This document shows positions 25,682-34,154 of a stretch of DNA of 64,000 nucleotides, piece after piece. The position numbers and the translations under genes are program-made. Position 1 is the first letter of the stretch. Each line of letters opens with the position of its first letter. The notes under the pieces were generated by a model that saw nothing but the letters and a program-made list of their open reading frames with translations, did no database searches and was not told the origin of the DNA. Source of the DNA: Amycolatopsis sp. CA-126428 (lineage in GTDB: Bacteria > Actinomycetota > Actinomycetes > Mycobacteriales > Pseudonocardiaceae); the NCBI RefSeq assembly GCF_002904335.1, contig NZ_PPHF01000074.1:434001-498000 (forward strand). Reading direction: 5' to 3'.

Positions 25682-26221
25682 TCAGGCGACGGCGCGCAGC
25701 GGGGTTTGCTCGTCGAGGAGCGATTCGGCATCGGCGAGGAAGGCGTCGATCCGCCGCAGCCGGTCGGCGGTGCGCCGCTCGATCGCGGCCGGCCGGCCGG
25801 CCCGGCGCCGGGCGTCGTCGACGATCCGGTAAGCCCGCGCGCGGGCGTCCGCGGTGCGCCGGTCGGCGGCCTCTTCCGCGTCCCGGACGATCGCGGCGGC
25901 GCGCTCCCGGGCCGTCGCGACGATGCCGTCGGCTTCGGCGTGCGCCAGGTCGAGCAGGTGCCGGACGCGGTCGCCGACCGCGGCCGGGTCGGCGGGCGTG
26001 CGGCACAGCCGGTCGGCGCGAGCACTCAGCTCGGCATTGTCGGCCCGGGCCCGTTCGAGCTGCCGGGCGAGGTGGCCGGCCTCGGCGACGGCCGCGTCGC
26101 GGTCGACGGTGAGCAGGCGGAGTTCGGCGAGGAGCTCGTCGATCCGCTCGTCGACCTGCGCGCGGTCGTAGCCGCGGAACGTCAGCGCGAAGCTCTCCGG
26201 CAGGGGCAGCGGCGCCGTCAT
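25682..26221 (-). CDS. DivIVA-like coiled-coil protein
   Basis: 179 residues. The start LPESFALTFRGYDRAQVDERIDELL matches the DivIVA N-terminal motif, in which an exposed Phe and the RGYDxxQVD segment form the membrane-curvature module. A coiled coil fills most of the rest (VDRDAAVAEAGHLARQLERAR, HAEADGIVATARERAAAIVRDAEEAADRR). It is shorter than Wag31/DivIVA, so probably a minor paralogue. Coupled by ATGA overlap behind a DUF6292-like gene. A role in polar growth or division is only a family-based guess. Confidence 0.65.
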   Translation of the reverse strand: MTAPLPLPESFALTFRGYDRAQVDERIDELLAELRLLTVDRDAAVAEAGHLARQLERARADNAELSARADRLCRTPADPAAVGDRVRHLLDLAHAEADGIVATARERAAAIVRDAEEAADRRTADARARAYRIVDDARRRAGRPAAIERRTADRLRRIDAFLADAESLLDEQTPLRAVA

Positions 26222-26655
26222 CGGGCCACGGCCGGCCGGGCCAGCAGCGCGGCGAGCGCGGCGGCGTCGCCCGCGGCCCGGAGGCGCACCGGGTCGGGCC
26301 GTCCCACGGTGTGGTCGTCTTCGTGCAGGGCGGTGACGAACCGCGCGACCCGCCGCGGCGGCGGGGCCACGGTGGGTCCGCCCAGGTAGCGGAGGACGAT
26401 CAGGTCCTCGCCGGAGTGCGTCTCGATCGCCGCCGCCCAGCCGCGCTCCTCGTCCCACAGCAGGGCGACGTCACGGTCGGGGTAGTGCGGCAGCCGGGTG
26501 TCGAGGGCGACATAGGCCGAAACCGGGCTGTCGTGGTCGAGGGTGCAGGACTCGAGGCCGATCCCGAGCTCGGCGGTGACTTCGCGGAGGTAGCCGAGCA
26601 GGGCGGGGACGGCGGGGTGCTGGTAACCGGTCGGGAGTTCGATCGATGCGGTCAC
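26218..26655 (-). CDS. DUF6292-like protein, paralogue A
   Basis: 145 residues, soluble. Shares order and motifs with the divergent gene at 26843: an N-terminal helix with GYLREVTAELGIGLESCTLD, then YVALDTRLPHYPDRDVALLWDEERGWAAAIE, then VLRYLGG and an Ala-rich helical end. I place it in the DUF6292 family, from memory. Function unknown. Operon with the DivIVA-like gene; a perfect inverted repeat lies 43 bp upstream. Confidence 0.6.
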   Translation of the reverse strand: MTASIELPTGYQHPAVPALLGYLREVTAELGIGLESCTLDHDSPVSAYVALDTRLPHYPDRDVALLWDEERGWAAAIETHSGEDLIVLRYLGGPTVAPPPRRVARFVTALHEDDHTVGRPDPVRLRAAGDAAALAALLARPAVAR

Positions 26656-26697
26656 GGGGGTGGCTCGCCTTTCTCTTCGGATACCCCGGTTCTAACA

Positions 26698-26716
26698 TGT
26701 CATCGGAACGATGACA
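26698..26716. promoter_or_regulatory. Perfect 8+3+8 inverted repeat between divergent paralogues
   Basis: TGTCATCG-GAA-CGATGACA is perfect and lies in the 187-bp interval between the two DUF6292-like genes, nearer to the minus-strand gene. Size and spacing suit a TetR- or GntR-type dimer. No such regulator is encoded next to it. Confidence 0.6.
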
Positions 26717-26842
26717 AGCGAATTGTCGCCGGATGGACGACGTCGGCTGCCCGGTACGCCGGGATGAGCAGCGCGTGACCGGGGTACCCGATCGGGCGAC
26801 CGCGGAGGATCCCGCGGCGGGGGACGGGAAAGCGAGGCAGCG

Positions 26843-27277
26843 TTGAGCATTCTGATCGACTTCGAGCGCGACACGGAGTTCTCGTTCGAGCGGGGGTTGC
26901 AGGGGTACGTAGGAGCGGTGGCCCGGGCCGTGGGCGTGGGCTGGGAGTCCTGCACGCTCGACGCGGGAACGCCCGCGGCGGCCTACATCGCCCTCGACTG
27001 GCGCTTGTCCCGCTTCCCCGGCCACGACCTGGCCCTGGTCTGGGACGAGGTGCACGGCTGGGCGGCGGCGATCGAAGACGCCACCGGCGAGGCGGCGACG
27101 GTGCTGGCCTACCTGGGGCGCGAAGTCCTCCCGGACCCCCGCGCGGTGGTCCGCTTCCTGGCGGCGGTCCGCGCGGGCGACCCCGACGCCGGCACGCTGG
27201 AAGCCCCGGTCCTGCGCAAGGCGGGCGATCACGAGCGGTTACTGGCGATGGTCCCGGCAGTGCCTGGCCGTGGGTGA
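26843..27277 (+). CDS. DUF6292-like protein, paralogue B
   Basis: 144 residues from TTG 26843, with GAGG five bases upstream. Clear paralogue of the divergent protein: GYVGAVARAVGVGWESCTLD, YIALDWRLSRFPGHDLALVWDEVHGWAAAIED, VLAYLGREVLPDPRAVVRFL. The shared core W(E)SCTLD-YIALD-ALVWDE-GWAAAIE defines the family. Upstream of the S9 peptidase by 23 bp, perhaps one unit with it. Confidence 0.6.
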   Translation: MSILIDFERDTEFSFERGLQGYVGAVARAVGVGWESCTLDAGTPAAAYIALDWRLSRFPGHDLALVWDEVHGWAAAIEDATGEAATVLAYLGREVLPDPRAVVRFLAAVRAGDPDAGTLEAPVLRKAGDHERLLAMVPAVPGRG

Positions 27278-27300
27278 CTTTCCTACGGCAGACTGGCCGG

Positions 27301-29154
27301 ATGGGGGAGCTGACGGCGGAGGCCGTGGTCGACCGGATGGTGCCGCAGACACCCCGGATCTCGCCGGACGGCCGGTGGGTGGTGTTCGCGAGTTCGCCGG
27401 TGGGCCGGGTGGGCACGCCCCCGGTGAGCGGCCTGTGGGTCGCCGCCGCGGACGGGAGTGAGGCGGCTCGGCGGCTCGCGGCCGGTGACACCGAGGACCA
27501 GGAGCCGCGGTGGTCGGCGGATTCCGGGTCGGTGTACTTCCTTTCGGACCGGGCGGAACGCGGGACGGCGCAGCTGTACCGGGCCGGCCGGGAGGGCGGC
27601 GAGCCGGAGCAGCTGACCGACTGGGGCGCGGGCCTCGAGAACTACGTGCTGATGCCGGACGGCGATGCGGTGGTGTTCGTCGCGCCGGAAGAGAAGGCGG
27701 CGGCGGCCGATCCCCGCGTCCGGGTGGTGCGGCGAACCGATGCCGGACCGCCCACGTGGGACACCGCCGACCGGCCCGGGCGGCTCTGGTTCCTCGACCT
27801 CCGGACCCGCGCGGTCCGCCCCCTCGGCGACTTCGGCCCGCGGCACGTCGTCGAAGCCGCCGTGCGGCCGGACGGCCGCACGCTCGCCGTGGTCACCTGG
27901 TCCGTCGCCGACCGGGAGCCCGGCATCTTCGAACCCGGCCTGCACCTGGTCGATCCCGCCACCGGTGCCCGGCAGGATCTCGGCGTCCCGGCGCTGGAGG
28001 CCGAGTCGCTCACCTGGTGGCACGATGAAACCGGCTGGCGCCTGGCCTACCTCGGCATCACCCCGCCCGGTCTGGTCGGCGGCGACGCCGTCTTCGAAGC
28101 CGGTGACCACCGCAACCTCACCGCCGGGATGACCGTCTGCCCGATCGGCCTGGCCGAGTCCGGTGACGGCGGACTGCTGGCCTTGTTCGCCGAAGGGCTC
28201 GACACGACGATCCGGCGCCTCGACCCCGCGACCGGCACCTTCACCGAACTCCACGGCGCGGCCGGCGCCCTGCAGCACCTGGACGCGAGCGGCGCCCGGA
28301 TCGCCTTCGTCGCGAGCACCGCCACCGAGCCCGAGGCCGTCTACTGCGGACCGCCCGGCGGCCCGTTCGCCCGGCTGAGCGAGCCGCAGCTGAGCGGGAT
28401 CCGGTGGGGCACCCAGGAACGGCTGTCCTACCGCGCCGAAGACGGCCTGGAGCTCGACGGCCTGCTGGTCCTCCCGCCCGGGCGGACCCGCGCCGACGGG
28501 CCGTTCCCGCTGGTCACCGTCGTCCACGGCGGCCCGAAGGACCGCTACGCCGACCAAGCCCAGGTCGGCTGGTTCCGGTGGGGCCAGTTCCTGGCCGCGG
28601 CCGGGTTCGCGGTGTTCCTCCCGAACCCGCGCGGCGGCCTCGGCCACGGTCACGCCTTCGCGGCGAGCGTCGCCGGGGCCGTCGGCGGCGCGGAGTTCAC
28701 CGACCTGCTCACCGGGATCGACCTGCTCGTCGAGGCGGGCGTCGCCGACGGGAACCGGCTCGGGATCGGCGGCGGGAGCCACGGCGGGTTCATGGCCGCC
28801 TGGGCCGTCACCCAGACGGACCGCTTCCAGGCGGCCGTCGTCTCCGCGGGCGTGATCGACTGGCCCCTGCTCGCCGCGACCGGGGAGTGGGGCCGGTTCG
28901 ATCTCGCCCTCGGTGGCCGGGAAAGCAGCCCGATCACCCATGCGGACCGGATCGCGACCCCCGTCCTCATCGTGCACGGCGAATGCGACACGAACGTCCC
29001 GCTGTCGCAGGGCGAGCTCCTGCACCACGCCCTGGGCGACCGCGAGCACGAATTCGTCGTGTACCCGCGGGAGGGTCACTCGTTCCGCGAACGCGGCCAC
29101 CAGCTCGACCTCCTGCACCGCACCCGCGCGTGGTTTTCACACCTGCTCGCCTAG
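27301..29154 (+). CDS. S9-family prolyl oligopeptidase/acylaminoacyl peptidase
   Basis: 617 residues from ATG 27301; a GTG at 27274 overlapping the previous stop is possible, but its extra residues look non-native. An N-terminal beta-propeller (PRISPDGRWVVFASS, PRWSADSGSVYFLSD, AAVRPDGRTLAVVTWS) precedes an alpha/beta-hydrolase: VVHGGPKDRY, nucleophile in GGGSHGGFMA, Asp in VHGECDTNVP and His in REGHSFRE. Cytoplasmic; cleaves short peptides or N-acylated ends. No ribosome site is visible, so the mRNA may be leaderless. Its end overlaps the convergent hpaD by 18 bp. Confidence 0.85.
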   Translation: MGELTAEAVVDRMVPQTPRISPDGRWVVFASSPVGRVGTPPVSGLWVAAADGSEAARRLAAGDTEDQEPRWSADSGSVYFLSDRAERGTAQLYRAGREGGEPEQLTDWGAGLENYVLMPDGDAVVFVAPEEKAAAADPRVRVVRRTDAGPPTWDTADRPGRLWFLDLRTRAVRPLGDFGPRHVVEAAVRPDGRTLAVVTWSVADREPGIFEPGLHLVDPATGARQDLGVPALEAESLTWWHDETGWRLAYLGITPPGLVGGDAVFEAGDHRNLTAGMTVCPIGLAESGDGGLLALFAEGLDTTIRRLDPATGTFTELHGAAGALQHLDASGARIAFVASTATEPEAVYCGPPGGPFARLSEPQLSGIRWGTQERLSYRAEDGLELDGLLVLPPGRTRADGPFPLVTVVHGGPKDRYADQAQVGWFRWGQFLAAAGFAVFLPNPRGGLGHGHAFAASVAGAVGGAEFTDLLTGIDLLVEAGVADGNRLGIGGGSHGGFMAAWAVTQTDRFQAAVVSAGVIDWPLLAATGEWGRFDLALGGRESSPITHADRIATPVLIVHGECDTNVPLSQGELLHHALGDREHEFVVYPREGHSFRERGHQLDLLHRTRAWFSHLLA

Positions 29155-30177
29155 CTTGAACTCCGCCCCGCCGGTGAACGAGAAGCCGTCCGCCCCGATC
29201 GTGACGCCTGCTTCGCGCGGCTCGGCCCGGGCGACCACCGGCTGGACCCGGCCGGAGAGGTCCAGCACGAGCGACGCGTCGGTGTACCAGCTCGGCACCA
29301 CCGGGTTGCCCCACCAGTCGCGGCGCTGGTTGTCGTGGACGTCCCAGGTGATCACCGGGTTGTCCGGATCGCCGGTGTAGTAGTCGTGGGTGTAGATCTC
29401 GACGCGGTGCCCGTCGGGGTCGCGGAGGTACAGGTAGAACGCGTTCGACACCCCGTGCCGGCCGGGTCCGCGTTCGATCGCGCCGGGCTGCCGCAGCGCG
29501 CCGAGGTGGTCGCAGAGGTGCAGGATCTGGTGCCGCTCGTGCGAGGCGAACGCGATGTGGTGCAGCCGCGGGCCGTCGCCGCCGGTCAGGGCGACGTCGT
29601 GGACCGTCGGCTTGCGGAACATCCAGGCCGCGTACACCGTGCCCTCGGCGTCCCGGATGTCCTCCGAGACGCGGAAACCCAGGCCCTCGTAGTACTTCCG
29701 GGCCGCCCCGACGTCCGGGGTGTCCAGGTTGAAGTGGTCCAAACGCGACAGTGCGCCGGCGCCGTGGAGGTCGTAGCGCTGGGTGAACCGCTCGACGTGC
29801 TCGGCTTCGTGGAAGAACTCCACCGGGAAGCCCAGCGGGTCGAGCACCCGCACCGCTTCGCCGACGCCCCGCGTTGTGCCCGCCGCCCTCCGCTCGACCC
29901 GGCAGCCGAGCGCGCGGTAGTATGCCTCCGCCAGGTCGAGGTCGGCCGAACTCCGCACCCGGTAGGCCAGCACGCCCAGCGCCGGCGTCGATCCCTTCCG
30001 CAGCACCAGCGAGTGGTGCAGGTACTCCTCGAAGGCCCGGAGGTACAGCGCGCCGGCGTCTTCGTGGGTGACGACGAGCCCGAGCACGTCGACGTAGAAC
30101 GCCCTCGACGCCACCAGATCGGTCACCACGAGCTCGGCGTACGCGCAGCGGAGGACGTCCGGCGGGGCGGTGGTCAC
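29137..30177 (-). CDS. hpaD: Homoprotocatechuate 2,3-dioxygenase
   Basis: 346 residues from GTG 30177, with AAAGGA five bases upstream and a 4-bp overlap with the hpaE stop. Type I extradiol dioxygenase with two vicinal-oxygen-chelate modules. The catalytic module carries the metal triad in LDHFNL (His), LHHIAF (His) and HRVEIYT (Glu). The C-terminal WDVHDNQRRDWWGNPVVPSWYTDA tail is typical of homoprotocatechuate enzymes. Cleaves 3,4-dihydroxyphenylacetate at the meta position. Last gene of the operon. Confidence 0.85.
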   Translation of the reverse strand: MTTAPPDVLRCAYAELVVTDLVASRAFYVDVLGLVVTHEDAGALYLRAFEEYLHHSLVLRKGSTPALGVLAYRVRSSADLDLAEAYYRALGCRVERRAAGTTRGVGEAVRVLDPLGFPVEFFHEAEHVERFTQRYDLHGAGALSRLDHFNLDTPDVGAARKYYEGLGFRVSEDIRDAEGTVYAAWMFRKPTVHDVALTGGDGPRLHHIAFASHERHQILHLCDHLGALRQPGAIERGPGRHGVSNAFYLYLRDPDGHRVEIYTHDYYTGDPDNPVITWDVHDNQRRDWWGNPVVPSWYTDASLVLDLSGRVQPVVARAEPREAGVTIGADGFSFTGGAEFKLGEQV

Positions 30178-31682
30178 GACTGTCCTTTCCGGACGGCGCC
30201 GAAGCGGGGCGTGGGCACCGGCCCGAGCGAGACGTGGATGGCCTGCTGGTGGGTGTAGAAGTCGAGGGAGCGGTAGCCGCCTTCCTGGCCGAGGCCGGAC
30301 GCCTTGACCCCGCCGAACGGCGTGCGCAGGTCGCGGACGTTGTGCGAGTTGAGCCAGACCATCCCGGCTTCGACCGAATGCGCAAAGGTGTGCGCCCGCC
30401 GCAGATCGGCCGTCCACAGGTAGGCGGCGAGCCCGTACTGGACGTCGTTGGCCAGTGCCAGTGCTTCCTCGTCGGTGTCGAACGGGGTGAGCGCGACGAC
30501 CGGCCCGAAGATCTCCTCCTGGAAGATCCGGGCGGTGGGGGGCACATCGGCGAACACGGTGGGCGCCACGTAGTTCCCGCGGTCCGCTCCGGGCGGACGG
30601 CCGCCGCCGGCGAGCAGGCGGCCTTCGGTCTTGCCCAGCTCGATGTACCGCAGCACCTTGGCGTGGTGCTCGGGGTGGACCAGCGCCCCGACCTCGGTGG
30701 CCGGGTCGTGCGGGTCGCCGACGACGATGTTCGCCGCGCGTTCCGCGTACCGCGCGCAGAACTCGGCGTAGATCGGCCGCTCGACCAGGATCCGGCTGCC
30801 CGCGGTGCACCGCTCGCCGTTGAGCGAGAACACGCCGAAGAGCGTCGAGTCGAGGGCGGCGTCGAGGTCGGCGTCGGCGAAGACGATCGCCGGGGACTTG
30901 CCGCCCAGCTCCATCGACATGCCCTTGAGGTGCGCCGCGCAGTGGCGGTAGATCGTCCGGCCGGTCGTGGTCTCGCCGGTGAACGAGATCAGCGGGACTC
31001 CCCGGTGCTTGACCAGCGCGTCGCCCGCTTCCTCGCCGTAGCCGTTGACCAGGTTGAACACCCCCGGAGGCAGCCCCGCGCCGGCGAAGATGCCGGCCCA
31101 CAGGCTCGCCGACAGCGGGGTGAACTCGGCCGGCTTGAGCACCACCGTGCACCCCGAGGCCAGCGCCGGCGCGAGCTTCCAGCTCTCCAGCATGAACGGC
31201 GTGTTCCAGGGCGTGATCAGCCCGGCGACGCCGACCGGCTTGCGGTGCACGTAGTTCACCTGCCGCCCGGGTACCTGGTAGGTGTCGTCGGCCTGCGCGA
31301 CGACGAGGTCGGCGAAGAACCGGAAGTTCTCGGCCGCGCGCTGCGCCTGCCCGAGCGCCTGGGTGATCGGCAGCCCGGTGTCGAAGGTCTCCAGCTCGGC
31401 CAGCCGCGCGTCCTGGGCCTCGACCGCGTCGGCGATCTTGTTCAGGACCCGTGCCCGTGCCCGCGGCGGCATCCGCGGCCACGGTCCGCCGGTGAACGCC
31501 GTGCGCGCCGCCGCGACCGCGCGATCGACGTCTTCGGCCTGGCCCGCGGCCGCGGTGGCGTACGGGGTGTTCGAGACCGGGTCGAGCACGTCGAACGTCT
31601 TGCCCGAGACGCTGTCGGCCGGCTCGCCGCCGATGTAGTGCTTCAGCTCGCTCGGCAGCCCGTCCGGGACGTAATGGGTCAT
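30174..31682 (-). CDS. hpaE: 5-carboxymethyl-2-hydroxymuconate semialdehyde dehydrogenase
   Basis: 502 residues, ATG coupled to the previous gene by ATGA. Aldehyde dehydrogenase motifs are intact: NAD-binding ITPWNTPFML, SFTGETTTGR, catalytic Glu in MELGGKSP and Cys in NGERCTAGS, then EEIFGPVVAL. The NGERC rather than GQxC form suits HpaE. It oxidises the semialdehyde made by HpaD. Substrate is set mainly by operon context. Confidence 0.85.
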   Translation of the reverse strand: MTHYVPDGLPSELKHYIGGEPADSVSGKTFDVLDPVSNTPYATAAAGQAEDVDRAVAAARTAFTGGPWPRMPPRARARVLNKIADAVEAQDARLAELETFDTGLPITQALGQAQRAAENFRFFADLVVAQADDTYQVPGRQVNYVHRKPVGVAGLITPWNTPFMLESWKLAPALASGCTVVLKPAEFTPLSASLWAGIFAGAGLPPGVFNLVNGYGEEAGDALVKHRGVPLISFTGETTTGRTIYRHCAAHLKGMSMELGGKSPAIVFADADLDAALDSTLFGVFSLNGERCTAGSRILVERPIYAEFCARYAERAANIVVGDPHDPATEVGALVHPEHHAKVLRYIELGKTEGRLLAGGGRPPGADRGNYVAPTVFADVPPTARIFQEEIFGPVVALTPFDTDEEALALANDVQYGLAAYLWTADLRRAHTFAHSVEAGMVWLNSHNVRDLRTPFGGVKASGLGQEGGYRSLDFYTHQQAIHVSLGPVPTPRFGAVRKGQS

Positions 31683-32626
31683 CGCTTTCCTCCCACGACG
31701 AAGCCATCGGCGGGCGAAAGGTACTTCGCGCCTTCGGCCATCAACTCGGTGATCCGGGCGATGCCGCGCGCGGCCGGAGGGATCAGCGGCGGCCGCACGT
31801 GCCCGGACGCGATGAGCCCGCGCTGTTCGAGGACCCACTTCGCGGGCGCCGGGTTGGTCTCGACGAACAGCAGGTCGACCAGCGGGTGCAGGCCGTAGTG
31901 GAGCTCGCGCGCCCGTTCGTGGTCGCCGGACTGCCAGGCCGTGTACATTTCGGCGCACGCGGCGGGCGCGATGTTCGCCGTCGCGTTGACGAACCCGGCG
32001 CCGCCGAGGGCCAGCAGCGGCAGGCCGAGCAGCTCGATCCCGGACCACACCAGCAGCTCCCGCCCGCACAGGTGCAACACACGGGAAAAGTGCTCGAAGT
32101 CCTTCGTCGTCTCCTTGATCCCGACGAAGTTGCCGCACGAGCGGAACAGCCGCGCGACGGTCTCCGGCGCGAGGTCGACCGCGGTCCGGCTCGGCACGTT
32201 GTAGGCGACGATCGGCAGGTCGGGGACCTCCCGGCAGACCGTCCGGTACCAGACGAACAGCGCGTCCTGCGTCGGCCGCGCGTAGTACGGCGTGATGACG
32301 AGCGCGGCGTCGACCCCGGCGTCCCGCGCCAGCGCCGTCAGCTCCAGGGTCTCGTCGAGCTTCGCCGAACCGGTGCCCGGGACGAAGGGGACGCGGTCGC
32401 CGGCCTCCGCGGCCACCGTGCGGATGGCCGCCGCGCGCTCGGCGATCGTCTGCGAGCCCGGCTCGCCGGTGGACCCGCCGATGGAGATGCCGTGCGTGCC
32501 CGAAGCGAGCTGCCAGCGCACGAGGTTCGCCAGGCCGTCGTGGTCGACGGCGCCCTCGGCGGTGAACGGCGTCACCAGCGGCGCGATCGACCCGCGGATG
32601 GCCTGGGGGTCGGAGCGGAATCGCAT
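31679..32626 (-). CDS. DapA-family class I aldolase of the homoprotocatechuate operon
   Basis: 315 residues, GGAGG five bases before the ATG. DHDPS/NAL-family TIM barrel: SIGGSTGEP, the Tyr of AYNVPSRTA and the Schiff-base Lys in GIKETTKD. In actinobacterial homoprotocatechuate operons such a protein stands where HpaI-type aldolase is expected, so cleavage of 4-hydroxy-2-ketoheptanedioate, or a related step, is likely; lysine biosynthesis is unlikely here. Fifteen bases after the FAH-RraA gene. Confidence 0.75.
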   Translation of the reverse strand: MRFRSDPQAIRGSIAPLVTPFTAEGAVDHDGLANLVRWQLASGTHGISIGGSTGEPGSQTIAERAAAIRTVAAEAGDRVPFVPGTGSAKLDETLELTALARDAGVDAALVITPYYARPTQDALFVWYRTVCREVPDLPIVAYNVPSRTAVDLAPETVARLFRSCGNFVGIKETTKDFEHFSRVLHLCGRELLVWSGIELLGLPLLALGGAGFVNATANIAPAACAEMYTAWQSGDHERARELHYGLHPLVDLLFVETNPAPAKWVLEQRGLIASGHVRPPLIPPAARGIARITELMAEGAKYLSPADGFVVGGKR

Positions 32627-32641
32627 GGCTTCCTCCCTGCG

Positions 32642-34063
32642 TCAGTGGTGGCGGTTCGCGAGCCAGGCGGCGTACCGCTCGCGCCAGTGCTCGTCCATCG
32701 GGTACAGCCCCTCGACGCGCTCGCCCGCGGCGACCTGCTCGGCGATGAACGTCTCCTGCCGCTCCTGCTCGACCGCCGCGTCGACGACCTCCTCGACCAG
32801 CTCCGGCGGGATGACGAGCACGCCGTCGCCGTCACCGGCGATGACGTCGCCGGGGCAGACCGCCGCGCCGCCGCAGGCGATCGCGACGCCGGTGTCCCAC
32901 GGCACGTGCCGCCGGCCGAGCACCGCCGGGTGCGCCCCGGCGTGGTAGGTGGGGATGTCCAAAGCGGACACCGCGGCCAGGTCGCGGACCCCGCCGTCGG
33001 TGACGATCCCGGCCGCGCCGCGCACCTGCGCCCGCAGCGCGAGGATGTCGCCGATCGTGCCGGCGCCGCGTTCGCCGCGGGCTTCCACGACGAGGACATC
33101 GCCGGGGCCGAGGGCGTCGATCGCGCGCTTCTGCGCGTTGTGGCCGCCGCCGCGGGACTCGAACAGGTCTTCGCGGTACGGCAGGAACCGCAACGTCCGC
33201 GCGCGGCCGGTCAGCCGGGTGCCCGGCCGGGTCGGGGTCAGCCCGTCGATCGACACCGCGTCGTACCCGCGGTTGCGCAGCTGGGCGGACAGCGTCGCGG
33301 TGCCGACGGACTCGATCCGGTCCTTGAGGGACGCGGTCAGTTCGAACGCCGGTCCGGTCGTCCCGTAGGCGTCCGCGCGCTGCTTCTCGTCGACCCGGGG
33401 CAGCGCGCCAAACGGTCCGAACGGGACGGTCCCGCCGGCGATCGTGGTCACCAGCCGGCCGGTGGTCTGCCCGCCCGCGTCGACCTCGACCTCGACGACG
33501 TCGCCGGGGACGACGACGGACGCGCCCGCGGGCGTGCCGGTCAGGACGACGTCGCCGGGTTCGAGGGTGATCAGCTGCGAGAGGTCGGCCACCAGCCGTC
33601 CGAAGCCGAAGAGCAGCTCACCGCTGGAGTCCTCCTGGACCAGTTCGCCGTTGACCCAGGTGCGCAGGCGCAGGGCGGCCGGATCGAGGCCGGCGGCCGG
33701 CAGCACCACCGGGCCGAGCGGGGTGAAGCCGTCGCCGCCCTTGGAGCGCAGGTTGCTGCCCCGGTCGGCGTAGCGGAGGTCGTGGACGCCGAAGTCGTTG
33801 GCCGCGGTGACGCCGCCGACGTACGACCAGCCGTCTTCGGGGGCGACGCGGCGGGCGGTGCGGCCGATGACCAGCGCGATCTCGCCTTCGAAGCCGAGCA
33901 GCTCGGTGCCCGCCGGCCGCTCGAGCACGGCACCGCTCGCCGCGACCGAGGTCGGCGGCTTGAGGAAGTACGACGGCTGCTCCGGCACCCGGCCGCGCTG
34001 GGCGGCGCGGGAGCGGTAGTTGAGGTGGAGCGCGATGATCTTGCCGGGCCGCTCGAGAACCAT
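32642..34063 (-). CDS. FAH-RraA fusion: decarboxylase/isomerase plus aldolase-like domain
   Basis: 473 residues. Residues ~1-265 are a fumarylacetoacetate hydrolase domain (HpaG type): HLNYRSRAAQRG, FLKPPTSV, GFEGEIALVIGRTAR, GVTAANDFGVHDLR, LTGTPAGASVVVPGD. Residues ~275-460 are an RraA/HMG-aldolase domain: GGGHNAQKRAIDALGPGDVLVVEARGERGAGTIGDILALRA, then VTDGGVRD. Classical HpaG has two FAH repeats; here the second is replaced by RraA. The FAH half should decarboxylate or isomerise the ring-cleavage acid, the RraA half may act as a divalent-metal aldolase or decarboxylase on a keto-acid. First gene of the operon; the ATG has no ribosome site and a TATATT box 7-8 bases upstream of the likely start, so leaderless. 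Confidence 0.75.
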   Translation of the reverse strand: MVLERPGKIIALHLNYRSRAAQRGRVPEQPSYFLKPPTSVAASGAVLERPAGTELLGFEGEIALVIGRTARRVAPEDGWSYVGGVTAANDFGVHDLRYADRGSNLRSKGGDGFTPLGPVVLPAAGLDPAALRLRTWVNGELVQEDSSGELLFGFGRLVADLSQLITLEPGDVVLTGTPAGASVVVPGDVVEVEVDAGGQTTGRLVTTIAGGTVPFGPFGALPRVDEKQRADAYGTTGPAFELTASLKDRIESVGTATLSAQLRNRGYDAVSIDGLTPTRPGTRLTGRARTLRFLPYREDLFESRGGGHNAQKRAIDALGPGDVLVVEARGERGAGTIGDILALRAQVRGAAGIVTDGGVRDLAAVSALDIPTYHAGAHPAVLGRRHVPWDTGVAIACGGAAVCPGDVIAGDGDGVLVIPPELVEEVVDAAVEQERQETFIAEQVAAGERVEGLYPMDEHWRERYAAWLANRHH

Positions 34064-34065
34064 AT

Positions 34066-34087
34066 CGCAAATAATATATGATTTGCG
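34066..34087. promoter_or_regulatory. AT-rich inverted repeat over the hpa promoter
   Basis: CGCAAAT-AATATATG-ATTTGCG has perfect 7-bp arms and an 8-bp spacer. It begins two bases before the hpa operon ATG and contains a TATATT -10 on the minus strand, so a bound repressor would block RNA polymerase. Very AT-rich for this genome. No regulator gene is beside it. Confidence 0.65.
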
Positions 34088-34154
34088 CCGCAGGGGAAGA
34101 CCTGCAGGCTCGCGGCCTCGTGTGAGCCCGCGTCGCGCCGGGTGCCCCGGGAGG

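Noticed and set aside
24163..26025. A long N-terminal extension of the CFA-family methyltransferase.
   Set aside because: The extension is out of frame with, and shadows, the FAD oxidoreductase; GTG 24162 has AAAGGA at good spacing.
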